A stretch of DNA of 64,000 bases from Photobacterium indicum (GCF_003026215.1 NZ_PYOC01000002.1:868001-932000), one strand, 5' to 3'. Counted from the stretch's first letter, positions 38,868 through 51,103 are shown. A program made the numbers and translations. The notes: generated by a model from the letters alone, not told the origin.

Positions 38868-40412
38868 TTGTTGAGTAATAATTCGTTAATTACAAAGTTC
38901 CGAGAGCTCTTTGCCGCCACATTGGTATTAGCATTGCTTTCTGGATGCCAATGGCAAGATGATAACTTGACCGATCTTGAAAAGATCCGAGAAAGCGGTG
39001 TTATACGAGTGGGAACATTAAATAATCAGCTGTCTTATTACATTGGTAATGATGGACCAACTGGGCTTGATTATGAATTGGCTCAGCGCTTTGCCCAAAA
39101 GCTGGGAGTAAAGCTCGAAATGCAACCCATGTTTACCCTTTCTGGGTTATTCCCCACTCTCGAACGTGGTGATATTGATGTTGTGGCGGCAGGCCTTACC
39201 ATATCTAAAGACCGTATCGAAAATTATCACGCAGCCCCTGCTTATTATTATGCTAGCCAGATTGTAGTATATAAAAATGGACAATGGCGCCCAAGAAAAC
39301 CTGCCGACTTAGCCTTAAATAAAGGTACGTTAAGCGTTGTAAAAGGCTCTAGCCATGAAAAACACTTAATTAAACTGAAAGAAATTTACCCTGATTTGAC
39401 TTGGGAGTCGATTGAAGAAACCGACTCTGATGAGCTACTACGCCTAGTGGCTAAAGGGGAACTTGATTTTACGATTGCCGATTCAGTGGATGTTGCGCTA
39501 AGTCAGCGTATTCATCCCGATGTCGCAATTGCAATGGAGCTTACCGAAGATGAACCGATTGCATGGTTTGTCAATAAATCAACGGATGATAGCCTGTACG
39601 CTCTGCTCATTGAGTTTTTTGGTGAAATCAAACAAAGTGGTGAATTAGCTCAATTAGAAGAAAAATATTTTGGTCATGTTGGCAGTTTTGATTATGTCGA
39701 TACACGTGCATTTTTACGGGCGATTGAAAGTAAATTGCCCCGCTGGGAATCGTTATTTAAGAAGTATTCTAATGAGTTTGATTGGCGCTTAATTGCTGCG
39801 TTGTCCTACCAAGAATCCCATTGGAATCCACAAGCCGTATCGCCTACGGGTGTGCGCGGCATGATGATGTTAACCTTACCGACAGCCAAATCTGTTGGAG
39901 TGAAAAACCGCCTAGACCCAGAGCAAAGTATTCGCGGTGGTGCAGAGTACTTACGCAAAATGATTAGCCGAGTACCCGATAGTATCGAAAGCCATGAAAA
40001 AGTATGGTTTGCGCTTGCTTCTTATAATGTTGGCTTTGGTCATATGATGGATGCGCGTCGCCTTACCCACAAGCAAGGCGGTAACCAAAATACCTGGACC
40101 GACGTAAAACAACGCTTACCCTTATTACGCCAACGTAAATACTATCAGCAAAGTCGCTATGGTTATGCCCGTGGCGATGAAGCCTTAAATTATGTCGAAA
40201 ATATTCGCCGCTACTATCAAAGTATTATTGGCTATGAACAAGCGCACAGCCACGATTATGATAGTGATGATGTACAAGTTGTTGATGGTTTGCAGACCAT
40301 TACCTTGCCGCCCGCGCCACCCAGACAAGCCAACGTGGATGGTTCATTAAACAGTGAAGCAGCAATCAGTAGTGCAGAAAAGACAATAGAAGAGCCCAAG
40401 CCATCACAATAA
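38868..40412 (+). CDS. mltF: Membrane-bound lytic murein transglycosylase F
   Basis: MltF cleaves peptidoglycan to 1,6-anhydro muropeptides at the outer membrane. A signal with lipobox LLSGC (Cys about residue 27) is followed by a periplasmic amino-acid-binding-protein-like domain (SBP_bac_3, about 40-265: VGTLNNQLSYYI, GLDYELAQRFA) and a lysozyme-like SLT domain with the catalytic glutamate in ALSYQESHWNPQAVSPTGVRGMM. The 514 residues are a usual length. No ATG fits; a TTG at 38868 (or 38871) starts the frame. The order purL-mltF-tadA is conserved with E. coli. Its products are the substrate of AmpG. Confidence 0.93.
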   Translation: MLSNNSLITKFRELFAATLVLALLSGCQWQDDNLTDLEKIRESGVIRVGTLNNQLSYYIGNDGPTGLDYELAQRFAQKLGVKLEMQPMFTLSGLFPTLERGDIDVVAAGLTISKDRIENYHAAPAYYYASQIVVYKNGQWRPRKPADLALNKGTLSVVKGSSHEKHLIKLKEIYPDLTWESIEETDSDELLRLVAKGELDFTIADSVDVALSQRIHPDVAIAMELTEDEPIAWFVNKSTDDSLYALLIEFFGEIKQSGELAQLEEKYFGHVGSFDYVDTRAFLRAIESKLPRWESLFKKYSNEFDWRLIAALSYQESHWNPQAVSPTGVRGMMMLTLPTAKSVGVKNRLDPEQSIRGGAEYLRKMISRVPDSIESHEKVWFALASYNVGFGHMMDARRLTHKQGGNQNTWTDVKQRLPLLRQRKYYQQSRYGYARGDEALNYVENIRRYYQSIIGYEQAHSHDYDSDDVQVVDGLQTITLPPAPPRQANVDGSLNSEAAISSAEKTIEEPKPSQ

Positions 40413-40455
40413 ACCAGTAACAAGCAATGTGATCTGTCTTCCTGCTCATACAAAT

Positions 40456-40499
40456 ACAGCCCTGTATTACTCATTATCGAAATCAGGGCTGTGTGTTTT
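40456..40499 (+). terminator. Probable terminator after mltF
   Basis: ACAGCCCTG (40456-40464) and CAGGGCTGT (40484-40492) form a nine-base-pair stem with a 19-base loop, followed by GTGTTTTA. The long loop makes it less than ideal. Confidence 0.55.
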
Positions 40500-40614
40500 A
40501 TGACCGAAGGGTCAACTATTCAAAGTTATTGCACTAAGATGGGATCGGGATCGTACGCGATTTTCAATAAGTAGGTAACAATCGAGCCATATGCATCAAC
40601 GGATGCAATGAGTT

Positions 40615-40641
40615 CTGTGAACAATCATTTTCACAGTTTTT
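40615..40641 (+). terminator. Terminator-like hairpin just upstream of the 50-codon ORF
   Basis: CTGTGAA (40615-40621) pairs with TTCACAG (40630-40636) and is followed at once by TTTTT. It ends only two bases before the Shine-Dalgarno of the small ORF, so it could end mltF read-through or act as an attenuator for the ORF. Confidence 0.5.
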
Positions 40642-40656
40642 CAAAAGAGAAATGCT

Positions 40657-40809
40657 ATGAGAATATCCAAACAAAAAACGATGGCGAATAACTTTAAAAA
40701 ACACATGACATCAGCTGCTACACGCCGAAAACGTTTGAGTGTGAATATTCGTCGTAAGGTTCTTTGGCGTCAACGCACTTATGTACTCTCTGCAATATTG
40801 ACAAGTTAA
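40657..40809 (+). CDS. Very basic 50-residue small protein (predicted)
   Basis: A short frame not long enough for ordinary gene calling. It begins MRISKQKTMANNFKKH and ends TYVLSAILTS. It has eight Arg and six Lys but no Asp or Glu, a composition like ribosomal or nucleic-acid-binding peptides, with clusters RRKR and RRK in the centre and a hydrophobic C terminus. AAGAGA stands seven bases before the ATG. It is framed by a terminator-like hairpin upstream and a strong terminator 25 bp after the stop, as an independent small transcription unit would be. Function is unknown; the family was not recognised. Confidence 0.6.
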   Translation: MRISKQKTMANNFKKHMTSAATRRKRLSVNIRRKVLWRQRTYVLSAILTS

Positions 40810-40833
40810 GCTTGCGTTACCCATGTTAGAAAA

Positions 40834-40866
40834 TAAGAAGCCCGGTCAATTGAACCGGGCTTCTTA
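40834..40866. terminator. Bidirectional terminator, small ORF / tadA
   Basis: TAAGAAGCCCGGT and ACCGGGCTTCTTA form a strong G+C-rich stem around CAATTGA. It serves the small ORF on the plus strand and tadA on the minus strand. Confidence 0.9.
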
Positions 40867-40908
40867 CTTTATAACCAAAAGACTCAAACAGGACACAAGG
40901 TACTTAAT

Positions 40909-42923
<2,015 letters not shown>

Positions 42924-42977
42924 CCTGTAGATCAAACGTAACGGCGATTATAACGCTCGTTCTAATTGAACTATTCA

Positions 42978-43002
42978 AGCGCTGCTCTGGCAGCGCTTTT
43001 TA
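42978..43002 (+). terminator. Terminator-like hairpin between frmA and frmB
   Basis: AAGCGCTGC, a TCTG loop and GCAGCGCTT followed by TTT. It may reduce frmB expression relative to frmA, since frmB has no clear promoter of its own in the short gap. Confidence 0.75.
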
Positions 43003-43028
43003 ATACTTACTTAATTTAAGGCTATCCA

Positions 43029-43871
43029 ATGACTTTAGAGAACATCAGCTCCAACAAAAGTTTTGGCGGTTGGAACAAACAATATACTCACCGTTCGACT
43101 GCATTAAACTGCAATATGCGTTTTGCCATTTTTTTACCACCGCAAATTGTTAGTGGTGAAAAAGTGCCAGTCCTGTATTGGCTATCAGGCTTAACCTGCA
43201 CTGATGAAAACTTCATGCACAAAGCAGGCGCGCAACGCCTAGCCGCCGAATTAGGTATGGCTATTGTTGCCCCAGATACGAGCCCACGCGGTGATGATGT
43301 TGCTGATGATGCCGACGGCAGCTATGACTTTGGATTAGGTGCTGGCTTTTACGTCAATGCGACACAAGCGCCCTTTAACCGTCATTATCAGATGTATGAT
43401 TACGTGGTTAACGAGCTACCCGACCTGATTGAAGCAAACTTCCCTGTAACCCAACAACGTGCTATCAGTGGTCACTCAATGGGTGGTCATGGCGCATTAA
43501 CAATTGCCCTAAAAAACCCAGCACGCTTTAGTTCGGTATCAGCTTTCAGCCCAATAGTTAACCCGATGCAATGTCCATGGGGACAAAAAGCATTCACAGG
43601 CTACCTAGGCAAAGACACCGAGCAATGGAAAGCCTACGACACAACTGAACTCATGAAACACACTGATGCTCGGCTACCAGCGTTAGTTGATCAAGGCGAT
43701 CAAGACAATTTCATGGTAGAGCAATTAAAACCAGAAGCATTGGTTGCTGTAGCAGAAAATGTCGGCTACCCATTGGAACTACGCATGCAAGAAGGCTACG
43801 ACCACAGCTACTTCTTTATTGCGAGCTTTATTGAAGATCACCTTCGCTTCCACGCTAAGCACTTTGCTTAA
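43029..43871 (+). CDS. frmB: S-formylglutathione hydrolase
   Basis: It hydrolyses S-formylglutathione to formate and glutathione, the step after FrmA. The 280-residue alpha/beta hydrolase of the esterase D type has the nucleophile elbow SGHSMGGHGALT with the catalytic serine, YWLSGLTCTDENFMHKAGAQ as oxyanion/family signature, and a C-terminal GYDHSYFFI bearing the catalytic histidine. The length is normal. It is in a two-gene unit with frmA. Confidence 0.96.
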   Translation: MTLENISSNKSFGGWNKQYTHRSTALNCNMRFAIFLPPQIVSGEKVPVLYWLSGLTCTDENFMHKAGAQRLAAELGMAIVAPDTSPRGDDVADDADGSYDFGLGAGFYVNATQAPFNRHYQMYDYVVNELPDLIEANFPVTQQRAISGHSMGGHGALTIALKNPARFSSVSAFSPIVNPMQCPWGQKAFTGYLGKDTEQWKAYDTTELMKHTDARLPALVDQGDQDNFMVEQLKPEALVAVAENVGYPLELRMQEGYDHSYFFIASFIEDHLRFHAKHFA

Positions 43872-43900
43872 TCGCTTATCGTTACCAGTATTATCTGGAT

Positions 43901-43932
43901 AAAAAAAAGCCTCGCATGCGAGGCTTTTTTTC
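43901..43932. terminator. Bidirectional terminator between frmB and abgT-like gene
   Basis: AAAAAAAAGCCTCGCATGCGAGGCTTTTTTT-type stem (GCCTCGC/GCGAGGC) with A and T runs on either side. Confidence 0.93.
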
Positions 43933-43980
43933 ATTGTAGAGCTTGCAATAACAAGCCAGTTCTAACGCATATAACTGATA

Positions 43981-45540
43981 TTACATGCTGTATGTATATG
44001 GTGCTTGAACACCTAGAGGAATACCCAATGCCCAGTATGCTAGCAAGAAGATAGTCCAACCAATCAACATTGCAATTGAGTAAGGCATCATCATTGACGC
44101 TAGTGAACCAATACCAGAACCCTTCACATAACGCTGCATGTAAACCACAACAAGCGGGAAGAACACCATCATAGGTGAGATGATATTAGAAACAGAATCA
44201 CCCACACGGTAAGCCGCCTGAGTAAGCTCAGGAGAGATACCCACAGCCATTAACATTGGCACTAAGATAGGACCAATCAATGCCCACTTCGCTGATGCCG
44301 AGCCCACTAACAAGTTAACAAACGCTGTTAGCAAAATCATACCAACAATTGTCACCTGCCCCGGTAAGTTCATTGCATGAAGCAATTCTGCACCAGAAAG
44401 AGCCAGCAATGTACCCAAGTTAGATTGTGTAAATGCAACTAAGAATTGAGCAATAAAGAATGCCATTACCATGAAGCTGCCCATGCTGCTCATCGTTGCA
44501 GACATAGACTTTATAACATCGTCACTTGATTTAAAGGTACCAGCAACTTTACCGTACACCACGCCAGGAATGACGAATAGAATAAAGATTAGCGGTACAA
44601 TCGACTGCATTAACGGTGCATTGAATGCAGTGATATCACCAGTCGGCGAACGAAGTGGCGACGTTTCAGGAATAACAGACGCAACCAATACCACGATACC
44701 AGCGATCATTGCCCAACCAGCACGAGAGAAAGCTTTACTTTCTACTTCAGTGAAAGAGCCCATATCCGGCGCTTCTTCTGCATCTTCATCAATTGCAGTA
44801 TTTGCCAAGCGTGGTTCAATTACTTTATCTGTTACATACCAACCAATACCCACAACAAGTATTGAAGATAGACCGGTAAACAGTAAATTAGACAATGGGT
44901 TTACGATATAAGTAGGATCTAAAATTTGCGCCGCAGACTGTGTAAAGCCAGCTAATAAAGGATCAATCCCTGATGGAATAAAGTTAGCAGAGAAACCGCC
45001 CGATACACCCGCAAATGCAGCCGCAATACCCGCAAGAGGATGACGCCCAGCAGCGTGGAAGATAATACCACCTAGTGGAATAACCAACACGTAACCCGCA
45101 TCAGCAGCCGTGTGAGAAACGATTGCCACCAAGATTAACATTGGTGTTAATAATTTCGCAGGCGTGAAATTAAGCATCTTCTTAAGGCCAGTATTGATAA
45201 AGCCTGATGCTTCAGCAACACCCACACCCAACATCGCCACTAATACGATGCCTAAAGGTGCAAAGCCGGTAAAGTTCTTAACCATATTTGCTAAGAAGCT
45301 GGCAAATGACTCACCGGTTAATAAATTCTTCACTTCAACAGCTTGGCCCGTCACTGGGTGGATAAACCCAAAATCAAACTGAGCGAAAACGGCAGAAAGG
45401 ATCCAAACAATGATTAATCCCCAGAAAAACAATAAAGCGGGATCGGGAATTTTGTTACCTGTTGTTTCTATTGCATTCAAAAAGCGGTTCATTGCACTGC
45501 TAGGTGCAGGAGGCATTTGATCTGTTGCTTGCTTACTCAT
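43981..45540 (-). CDS. AbgT-family transporter
   Basis: A 519-residue inner-membrane protein of the AbgT family (p-aminobenzoyl-glutamate importers; some members export sulfonamides). Hydrophobicity indicates about 12 helices. Motifs HTAADAGYVLVIPLGG, GGFSANFIPSGIDPLLAG and NLLVGSASAKWALIGPI are typical of the family. The start is the ATG at 45540 (MSKQATDQMPPAP) with GGAG five bases before it; the 18-residue upstream extension is rejected. It is monocistronic. The substrate cannot be read from sequence. Confidence 0.9.
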   Translation of the reverse strand: MSKQATDQMPPAPSSAMNRFLNAIETTGNKIPDPALLFFWGLIIVWILSAVFAQFDFGFIHPVTGQAVEVKNLLTGESFASFLANMVKNFTGFAPLGIVLVAMLGVGVAEASGFINTGLKKMLNFTPAKLLTPMLILVAIVSHTAADAGYVLVIPLGGIIFHAAGRHPLAGIAAAFAGVSGGFSANFIPSGIDPLLAGFTQSAAQILDPTYIVNPLSNLLFTGLSSILVVGIGWYVTDKVIEPRLANTAIDEDAEEAPDMGSFTEVESKAFSRAGWAMIAGIVVLVASVIPETSPLRSPTGDITAFNAPLMQSIVPLIFILFVIPGVVYGKVAGTFKSSDDVIKSMSATMSSMGSFMVMAFFIAQFLVAFTQSNLGTLLALSGAELLHAMNLPGQVTIVGMILLTAFVNLLVGSASAKWALIGPILVPMLMAVGISPELTQAAYRVGDSVSNIISPMMVFFPLVVVYMQRYVKGSGIGSLASMMMPYSIAMLIGWTIFLLAYWALGIPLGVQAPYTYSM

Positions 45541-45988
45541 GGGAACTCCATGGAAAATGATGTTGTTGTAGATTCGTGACGGTGTCTTTACCACTTTTTA
45601 CAGTGGCGTATTTATCTTATCGTCCGTAAATCTGTTTGCTTCACCGTTACGATGAAAGTTACCGGTAGATTGTAATGAAAAATGACAAATAAAAAGCTGG
45701 TTTAACCATGTAATAACAAAAGTCTACAATACTATATTGTAAATAAATATTAATGCGACACATAAAGCCAACAATTCAAGAACACTTTTCACCCGTTAAT
45801 TCAACACCGAATATCATGTGTTACTACATCTGAATAATATAAATAGTGTAGCTGAAAACAAAAAGGCACCCGAAGGTGCCTTTTCTAATGTTTATTCCGA
45901 TTTTCAGTATCTCGTGTTACTTTTTTCGCTATAAGTTCATTTCATAATGCTTAATATATTGCAGCATAAAATGAACCAGCTACGAAAA
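45541..45988. other. Intergenic region between abgT-like gene and guaA
   Basis: 448 bp. It holds the guaA terminator (45858-45886) and upstream of the abgT-like gene an A+T-rich region 45680-45860 that should include its promoter. No RNA gene or ORF was recognised. Confidence 0.45.
45858..45886 (-). terminator. Rho-independent terminator after guaA
   Basis: On the minus strand AAAAGGCACC, TTCG loop region, and GGTGCCTTTT are followed by TGTTTTC. Confidence 0.9.
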
Positions 45989-47572
45989 TTATTCCCACTC
46001 GATAGTTGCTGGTGGCTTACCAGAAATATCGTAAACAACACGTGAAATGCCATCAACTTCGTTAATGATACGGTTAGAAACCTTACCTAAGAAATCGTAT
46101 GGAAGGTGTGCCCAATGCGCAGTCATAAAATCAATAGTTTCAACAGCACGCAGTGATACAACCCAATCATATTTACGACCATCGCCCATTACGCCAACTG
46201 AACGTACAGGTAGGAATACCGTAAATGCCTGAGACACTTTGTTGTAAAGATCTGCACTATGCAATTCTTCAATGAAGATAGCATCAGCACGACGGAGTAA
46301 ATCGCAGTACTCTTTCTTTACTTCACCAAGTACACGTACACCTAGACCTGGTCCAGGGAACGGGTGGCGGTAAAGCATGTTGTAAGGAAGGCCTAGCTCT
46401 AAACCAATCTTACGAACTTCATCTTTAAACAATTCACGTAGAGGCTCAACTAATCCCATTTCCATATCATCAGGCAGACCGCCAACGTTATGGTGAGATT
46501 TAATCACATGCGCTTTACCATTTTTAGAGGCAGCAGACTCGATAACATCAGGGTAAATAGTCCCCTGAGCTAGCCACTTAGCATTTTCCAGCTTCTTCGA
46601 TTCTTCATCGAATACATCGATAAATACGTGACCGATAATCTTACGCTTAGCTTCAGGATCGTTCTCACCCGCTAATGCGTTTAAGAAACGATCTTCAGCT
46701 TTAACATGTACGATGTTCAAACCAAAATGGTCACCGAACATCTCCATTACTTGCTCACCTTCGTTTAAACGAAGCAAACCGTTATCAACAAATACACATG
46801 TTAGTTTGTCACCGATAGCACGGTGAAGCAGCATTGCCACAACAGATGAATCAACACCGCCAGATAAGCCTAGGATAACTTCATCATCACCCACTTGCTT
46901 TTTAATGTTAGCAACGGCGTCTTCGATGATATTCGCTGATGTCCAGAGGTTTTCACAACCACACACATTAAGAACAAAGTTCTCAATAATACGCATACCT
47001 TGACGAGTATGGGTTACTTCAGGGTGAAACTGAACACCATAAAAACGCTTTTCTTCATTTGCCATCGCAGCAAATGGGCAAGTTTCTGTTTCTGCAACTT
47101 TCACGAAACCATCAGGGATTTCAACAACTTTATCACCGTGGCTCATCCATACATCCAGTAATGGTGCGCCATCTTCAGCAATTGCATCTTCAATATTTTT
47201 AAATAGGCCTGTTGGTTCTACAACTCTAACTTGTGCATAGCCAAACTCACGTTCAGTAGAACCTGCAACTTTACCGCCAAGCTGCTCAGACATTGTTTGC
47301 ATACCGTAGCAAACACCAAACACAGGTACACCGGCTTCAAACACATATTGTGGAGCACGAGGTGAACCGTCTTCAGTCACACTTTCAGGGCCACCAGAAA
47401 GAATAATACCGTTTGGGTTGAAGTCACGAATATCGGCTTCATCAACGTCCCAGCTCCAAAGCTCACAATAAACACCGATTTCACGGATACGACGTGCGAT
47501 TAGCTGAGTATATTGAGAACCAAAATCCAGAATAAGGATACGCTGGTCATGAATATTAGTAGATGTAGTCAT
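45989..47572 (-). CDS. guaA: GMP synthase (glutamine-hydrolysing)
   Basis: GuaA aminates XMP to GMP. The 527-residue protein has an N-terminal class I glutaminase with the nucleophile in [17 protein letters not shown] and the His/Glu in [12 protein letters not shown], an ATP pyrophosphatase domain with the PP-loop [13 protein letters not shown], and a C-terminal dimerisation domain ending [11 protein letters not shown]. It lies 132 bp downstream of guaB. The gap contains a PurR-like box and a hairpin, so guaA may have its own regulated promoter in addition to guaB read-through. Confidence 0.97.
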   Translation of the reverse strand: MTTSTNIHDQRILILDFGSQYTQLIARRIREIGVYCELWSWDVDEADIRDFNPNGIILSGGPESVTEDGSPRAPQYVFEAGVPVFGVCYGMQTMSEQLGGKVAGSTEREFGYAQVRVVEPTGLFKNIEDAIAEDGAPLLDVWMSHGDKVVEIPDGFVKVAETETCPFAAMANEEKRFYGVQFHPEVTHTRQGMRIIENFVLNVCGCENLWTSANIIEDAVANIKKQVGDDEVILGLSGGVDSSVVAMLLHRAIGDKLTCVFVDNGLLRLNEGEQVMEMFGDHFGLNIVHVKAEDRFLNALAGENDPEAKRKIIGHVFIDVFDEESKKLENAKWLAQGTIYPDVIESAASKNGKAHVIKSHHNVGGLPDDMEMGLVEPLRELFKDEVRKIGLELGLPYNMLYRHPFPGPGLGVRVLGEVKKEYCDLLRRADAIFIEELHSADLYNKVSQAFTVFLPVRSVGVMGDGRKYDWVVSLRAVETIDFMTAHWAHLPYDFLGKVSNRIINEVDGISRVVYDISGKPPATIEWE

Positions 47573-47605
47573 TATCGAGAAGTCTCAAAAATAATTGAAA
47601 ATAGT

Positions 47606-47625
47606 GGGGGCTAAAAACGCCCCCG
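47606..47625 (-). promoter_or_regulatory. G+C-rich hairpin in the guaA leader
   Basis: On the minus strand GGGGGC, a seven-base loop and GCCCCC form a stem about 34 bp upstream of the guaA ATG; a looser A/T stretch (ACTATTTTCAATTATTTTT) follows. It could be a partial terminator after guaB or a leader structure of guaA. Confidence 0.5.
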
Positions 47626-47647
47626 ATGTTATACAAATTTTTCGCTT

Positions 47648-47663
47648 AGGCAAACGTTTTCGT
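47648..47663. promoter_or_regulatory. PurR-like operator upstream of guaA
   Basis: AGGCAAACGTTTTCGT agrees at 14 of 16 positions with the PurR consensus. It sits between guaB and guaA, 76-91 bp before the guaA start. Confidence 0.65.
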
Positions 47664-47704
47664 CACGATTGAATGATCAATGAACGAATATGCTAAAAAC
47701 ACGT

Positions 47705-49168
47705 TTAAGCCATGCGGTAATTTGGTGCTTCTTTGGTAATTGTTACATCATGCACGTGTGATTCTTTGATGCCAGCACCAGAGATACGAACAAATTCAGC
47801 TTTAGTGCGTAAGTCGTCAATCGTAGCTGAACCAGTAAGGCCCATGCTTGAACGAAGTCCACCCATTTGCTGGTGTACGATCTCTTTAATGTGACCTTTG
47901 TAAGCAACGCGACCTTCGATACCCTCTGGTACCAATTTGTCTGCTGCATTATCAGTCTGGAAATAACGGTCTGAAGAACCTTGAGACATCGCGCCAAGCG
48001 AGCCCATACCACGGTAAGACTTATATGCACGACCTTGGTACAGTTCCACTTCACCCGGTGCTTCTTCAGTACCTGCGAACATTGAGCCGACCATTACACA
48101 TGATGCACCAGCAGCAATTGCTTTACACATATCGCCAGAATAGCGAATACCGCCATCAGCAATAACTGGGATACCGAATTCAGAAGCAGCGTCAACAGCA
48201 TCAGAAATAGCAGTTAACTGAGGAACACCCACACCTGTCACAATACGCGTTGTACAGATTGAGCCAGGGCCGATGCCGACTTTAACAGCATCTACACCAG
48301 CATCGATTAGGGCACGAGCACCTGCAGCAGTTGCTACATTACCACCAATAATTTGTAGTTCAGGGAAAGCTTCACGGGTTTCACGAATACGCTGTAAAAC
48401 GCCTTCAGAGTGACCGTGAGATGAATCGATAAGAAGAACATCAACACCTGCTTCCGCTAATGCTTTAACGCGCTCTTCGTTACCAGCACCAGCACCAACA
48501 GCAGCACCAACGCGTAGACGACCGCGCTCATCTTTACATGCGTTCGGTTTGCGTTCTGCTTTTTGGAAATCTTTTGCAGTGATCATGCCTTTCAGTTGGA
48601 AGTCATCATTAACCAGTAGTACTTTCTCTACGCGGTATTCTTGCATGATAGCTTCAACGTCTTCACGAGAGGCACCTTCTTTTGCTGCCGCCAATTTTGT
48701 TTTTGGCGTCATCACATCTTCAACCTTCATCGAAAGGTCTGTAACAAAACGTACATCACGACCAGTGATAATACCAACGAGTTCGTTGTTATCAGACACT
48801 ACCGGATAACCAGCAAAACCATTTTCAAGGGTAAGTTGTTTTACATCTGCAATCGTTGCAGTTGGCTTCACTGTTACAGGTTCAGACACAACACCAGCTT
48901 CGAACTTTTTAACCATGCGAACTTGGTTAGCTTGTTGCTCGATAGACATGTTCTTGTGAATGAAACCAATGCCACCTTCTTGAGCTAACGCGATCGCAAA
49001 ACGACCTTCAGTTACTGTGTCCATTGCAGCAGAAACCATAGGAATGTTTAGCGAAATCTTTTTCGTTAACTGGGTGCGCAGATCGGCAGTGTTAGGGAGA
49101 ACCGTAGAGTGTGCTGGAACCAGCAAAACATCATCAAAAGTTAAAGCTTCTTGTTTGATACGTAACAT
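47705..49168 (-). CDS. guaB: IMP dehydrogenase
   Basis: GuaB oxidises IMP to XMP with NAD+, the committed step of GMP synthesis. The 487-residue protein starts [19 protein letters not shown]. The (beta/alpha)8 barrel is interrupted by a CBS-pair (Bateman) module at about 93-205. The catalytic cysteine loop is [17 protein letters not shown], and the flap begins near [10 protein letters not shown]. It precedes guaA on the same strand, and a weaker PurR-like box lies 67-82 bp before its start. Confidence 0.97.
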   Translation of the reverse strand: MLRIKQEALTFDDVLLVPAHSTVLPNTADLRTQLTKKISLNIPMVSAAMDTVTEGRFAIALAQEGGIGFIHKNMSIEQQANQVRMVKKFEAGVVSEPVTVKPTATIADVKQLTLENGFAGYPVVSDNNELVGIITGRDVRFVTDLSMKVEDVMTPKTKLAAAKEGASREDVEAIMQEYRVEKVLLVNDDFQLKGMITAKDFQKAERKPNACKDERGRLRVGAAVGAGAGNEERVKALAEAGVDVLLIDSSHGHSEGVLQRIRETREAFPELQIIGGNVATAAGARALIDAGVDAVKVGIGPGSICTTRIVTGVGVPQLTAISDAVDAASEFGIPVIADGGIRYSGDMCKAIAAGASCVMVGSMFAGTEEAPGEVELYQGRAYKSYRGMGSLGAMSQGSSDRYFQTDNAADKLVPEGIEGRVAYKGHIKEIVHQQMGGLRSSMGLTGSATIDDLRTKAEFVRISGAGIKESHVHDVTITKEAPNYRMA

Positions 49169-49234
49169 TGCAATATCTCACACCGTGTTAGGGGTTAAAG
49201 GAGGATAAAATATTGCGAACAAATTATACGTATG

Positions 49235-49250
49235 AAGCAATCGTTTGGCT
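49235..49250. promoter_or_regulatory. Weak PurR-like operator upstream of guaB
   Basis: AAGCAATCGTTTGGCT keeps the central CGTTTG and matches the PurR consensus at 12 of 16 positions. Its position between guaB and xseA and the known PurR control of guaBA in E. coli support it. Confidence 0.45.
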
Positions 49251-49425
49251 ACTAAAAAAATAAAAAAAATAATTGACACTTTTATCTTGATACGTAATAT
49301 ATTTCGGTTAAGTTTCCGGTGTTGCGGTCAATCGTGTATACCCAAGATCTGTCTATAGATCTGCCTGTACACTTTCATTCTCTTCCTGCACACCACTTGC
49401 CTTTCGACAATAGGTATTTCACTTC

Positions 49426-50772
49426 GTGACTCTATTCACCCAGACGCAATCTAACGATCGTATATTTACCGTTTCTAGCCTTAATGCTGAAGTGCGCTTA
49501 TTGCTTGAAAATGAGATGGGCATTGTGTGGCTCGTCGGTGAGCTATCTAATTTATCGATGCCTGTTTCGGGTCATTGGTATTTCACCCTCAAAGATTCGC
49601 GTGCTCAAGTGAAATGTGCCATGTTTCGGGGCAACAATCGTCGCGTCACATTTAAGCCAGCCAACGGCACACAAGTTCTGGTAAAAGCACGTTTATCATT
49701 GTACGAACCACGTGGTGATTATCAGCTCATTATCGAAAGTATGCAGCCTGAAGGTGATGGTCGATTACAGCAACAATTTGAGCAGCTTAAAATGTCGCTG
49801 GCGGCGGAAGGGTTATTTGCTCAAGCATTGAAAAAACCGCTACCCGAGCAACCTAAAAGAGTTGGTATTATTACCTCTAAAACTGGGGCCGCGTTGCATG
49901 ATATTTTAAATGTTTTGCACCGTCGCGATCCCAGCTTACCTGTCGTTATTTATCCCACTATGGTGCAAGGTGATGGCTCTGCTATTTCGATTGCTCAAGC
50001 CATTGGTCGAGCGAATGCACGCCAAGAATGTGATGTATTGATCGTAGGCCGTGGGGGTGGTTCGCTAGAAGATTTATGGGCATTTAACGAAGAGATCGTG
50101 GCGCGTACAATTGCCGCCAGTCAGATCCCTATTGTGAGTGCTGTTGGTCATGAAGTTGATGTGACCATTGCCGATTTTGTTGCTGATATGCGCGCACCTA
50201 CCCCATCAGCTGCAGCTGAATTAGTGAGTCGTGATATCACTCATCAAACGCAGATAATACAACAAAAAAATCAGCAACTTAAAAATGCCATTCGCACTTA
50301 TCTATCTAAGCATGAAGCGAAAACAGTCCAGCTAACCCATCGCTTAGAACGTCAACATCCTCAGTTACGTCTTAATCAACAACAGCAACATCTTGATGAT
50401 ATTTCTAGCCGTTTAGAGCTCGCAATGGCGCGATTACTGTCAAGTCATCATCAACATGTAGAGCGTATAAACTACAAATTATCACTGCACTCACCTGTGC
50501 AAACAATTAAAAATAATCAAACCACATTAGACCAAAGAAAACGCCGTTTACTCGATGCGATGGATCACCGCTTATTAAATGCAAATCATAAGTTAGCACT
50601 GGCAGCCGAAAAGTTAGAAACTGTAAGCCCATTAGCAACACTCAGCCGTGGCTATTCAATAACTCGAGATACTAAAGGTAAAGTGATTCGTCATGTTGAC
50701 CAAGTAAAACCTGGCGATAAGTTAGTAACCAAAGTGACTAACGGTGAAATACATTCAACAGTGAGTGAGTAA
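49426..50772 (+). CDS. xseA: Exodeoxyribonuclease VII large subunit
   Basis: XseA with XseB degrades single-stranded DNA in both directions. The 448-residue protein has an N-terminal OB fold ([25 protein letters not shown]), the catalytic domain with [15 protein letters not shown] and [21 protein letters not shown], then a long coiled-coil region (about 270-400) that binds XseB. GTG at 49426 begins the frame ([20 protein letters not shown]), with AGGT about ten bases before it. It is divergent from guaB as in E. coli. Confidence 0.95.
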   Translation: MTLFTQTQSNDRIFTVSSLNAEVRLLLENEMGIVWLVGELSNLSMPVSGHWYFTLKDSRAQVKCAMFRGNNRRVTFKPANGTQVLVKARLSLYEPRGDYQLIIESMQPEGDGRLQQQFEQLKMSLAAEGLFAQALKKPLPEQPKRVGIITSKTGAALHDILNVLHRRDPSLPVVIYPTMVQGDGSAISIAQAIGRANARQECDVLIVGRGGGSLEDLWAFNEEIVARTIAASQIPIVSAVGHEVDVTIADFVADMRAPTPSAAAELVSRDITHQTQIIQQKNQQLKNAIRTYLSKHEAKTVQLTHRLERQHPQLRLNQQQQHLDDISSRLELAMARLLSSHHQHVERINYKLSLHSPVQTIKNNQTTLDQRKRRLLDAMDHRLLNANHKLALAAEKLETVSPLATLSRGYSITRDTKGKVIRHVDQVKPGDKLVTKVTNGEIHSTVSE

Positions 50773-50843
50773 CTTCTTTCTTACTCGCAATCGAGATCAA
50801 GAATAGATGTGGGTTTAGATGGGTATCAATACTTACATTTTAT

Positions 50844-50868
50844 AAAAAACGCCGCAAGATGCGGCGTA
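50844..50868 (-). terminator. Rho-independent terminator after the zinc-ribbon gene
   Basis: On the minus strand ACGCCGC, a short loop and GCGGCGT followed by TTTTTT. It faces xseA, for which it may also act. Confidence 0.88.
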
Positions 50869-50875
50869 TAGATAA

Positions 50876-51103
50876 TTATTGCACAGATTCAAAGCATATT
50901 GTAATACGCGATTTTGACTTTAATCCATTGCAAAAATTACAAAAATAACTGGCTGAACCGCACGCTTGAAGCTTTTCCATTTCATGTTCACAGTCAGGGC
51001 AAAAAACATGTTTCTTGACTGTATGTTGGCAAAAATCACAATAATACCCGTCGTCTTTCCAGCTCAATTCGCTCTGACAATCGGGGCAAACATTATCACT
51101 CAT
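50876..51103 (-). CDS. yfgJ: YfgJ-type zinc-ribbon protein
   Basis: A 75-residue protein with four CxxC pairs: CPDC, CDFC, CPDC and CNFC. They form two zinc ribbons of the YfgJ family (function unknown). E. coli yfgJ likewise lies near xseA and der. The C-terminal tail KSRITICFESVQ is outside the ribbons. It is likely monocistronic and ended by its own terminator. Confidence 0.88.
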   Translation of the reverse strand: MSDNVCPDCQSELSWKDDGYYCDFCQHTVKKHVFCPDCEHEMEKLQACGSASYFCNFCNGLKSKSRITICFESVQ

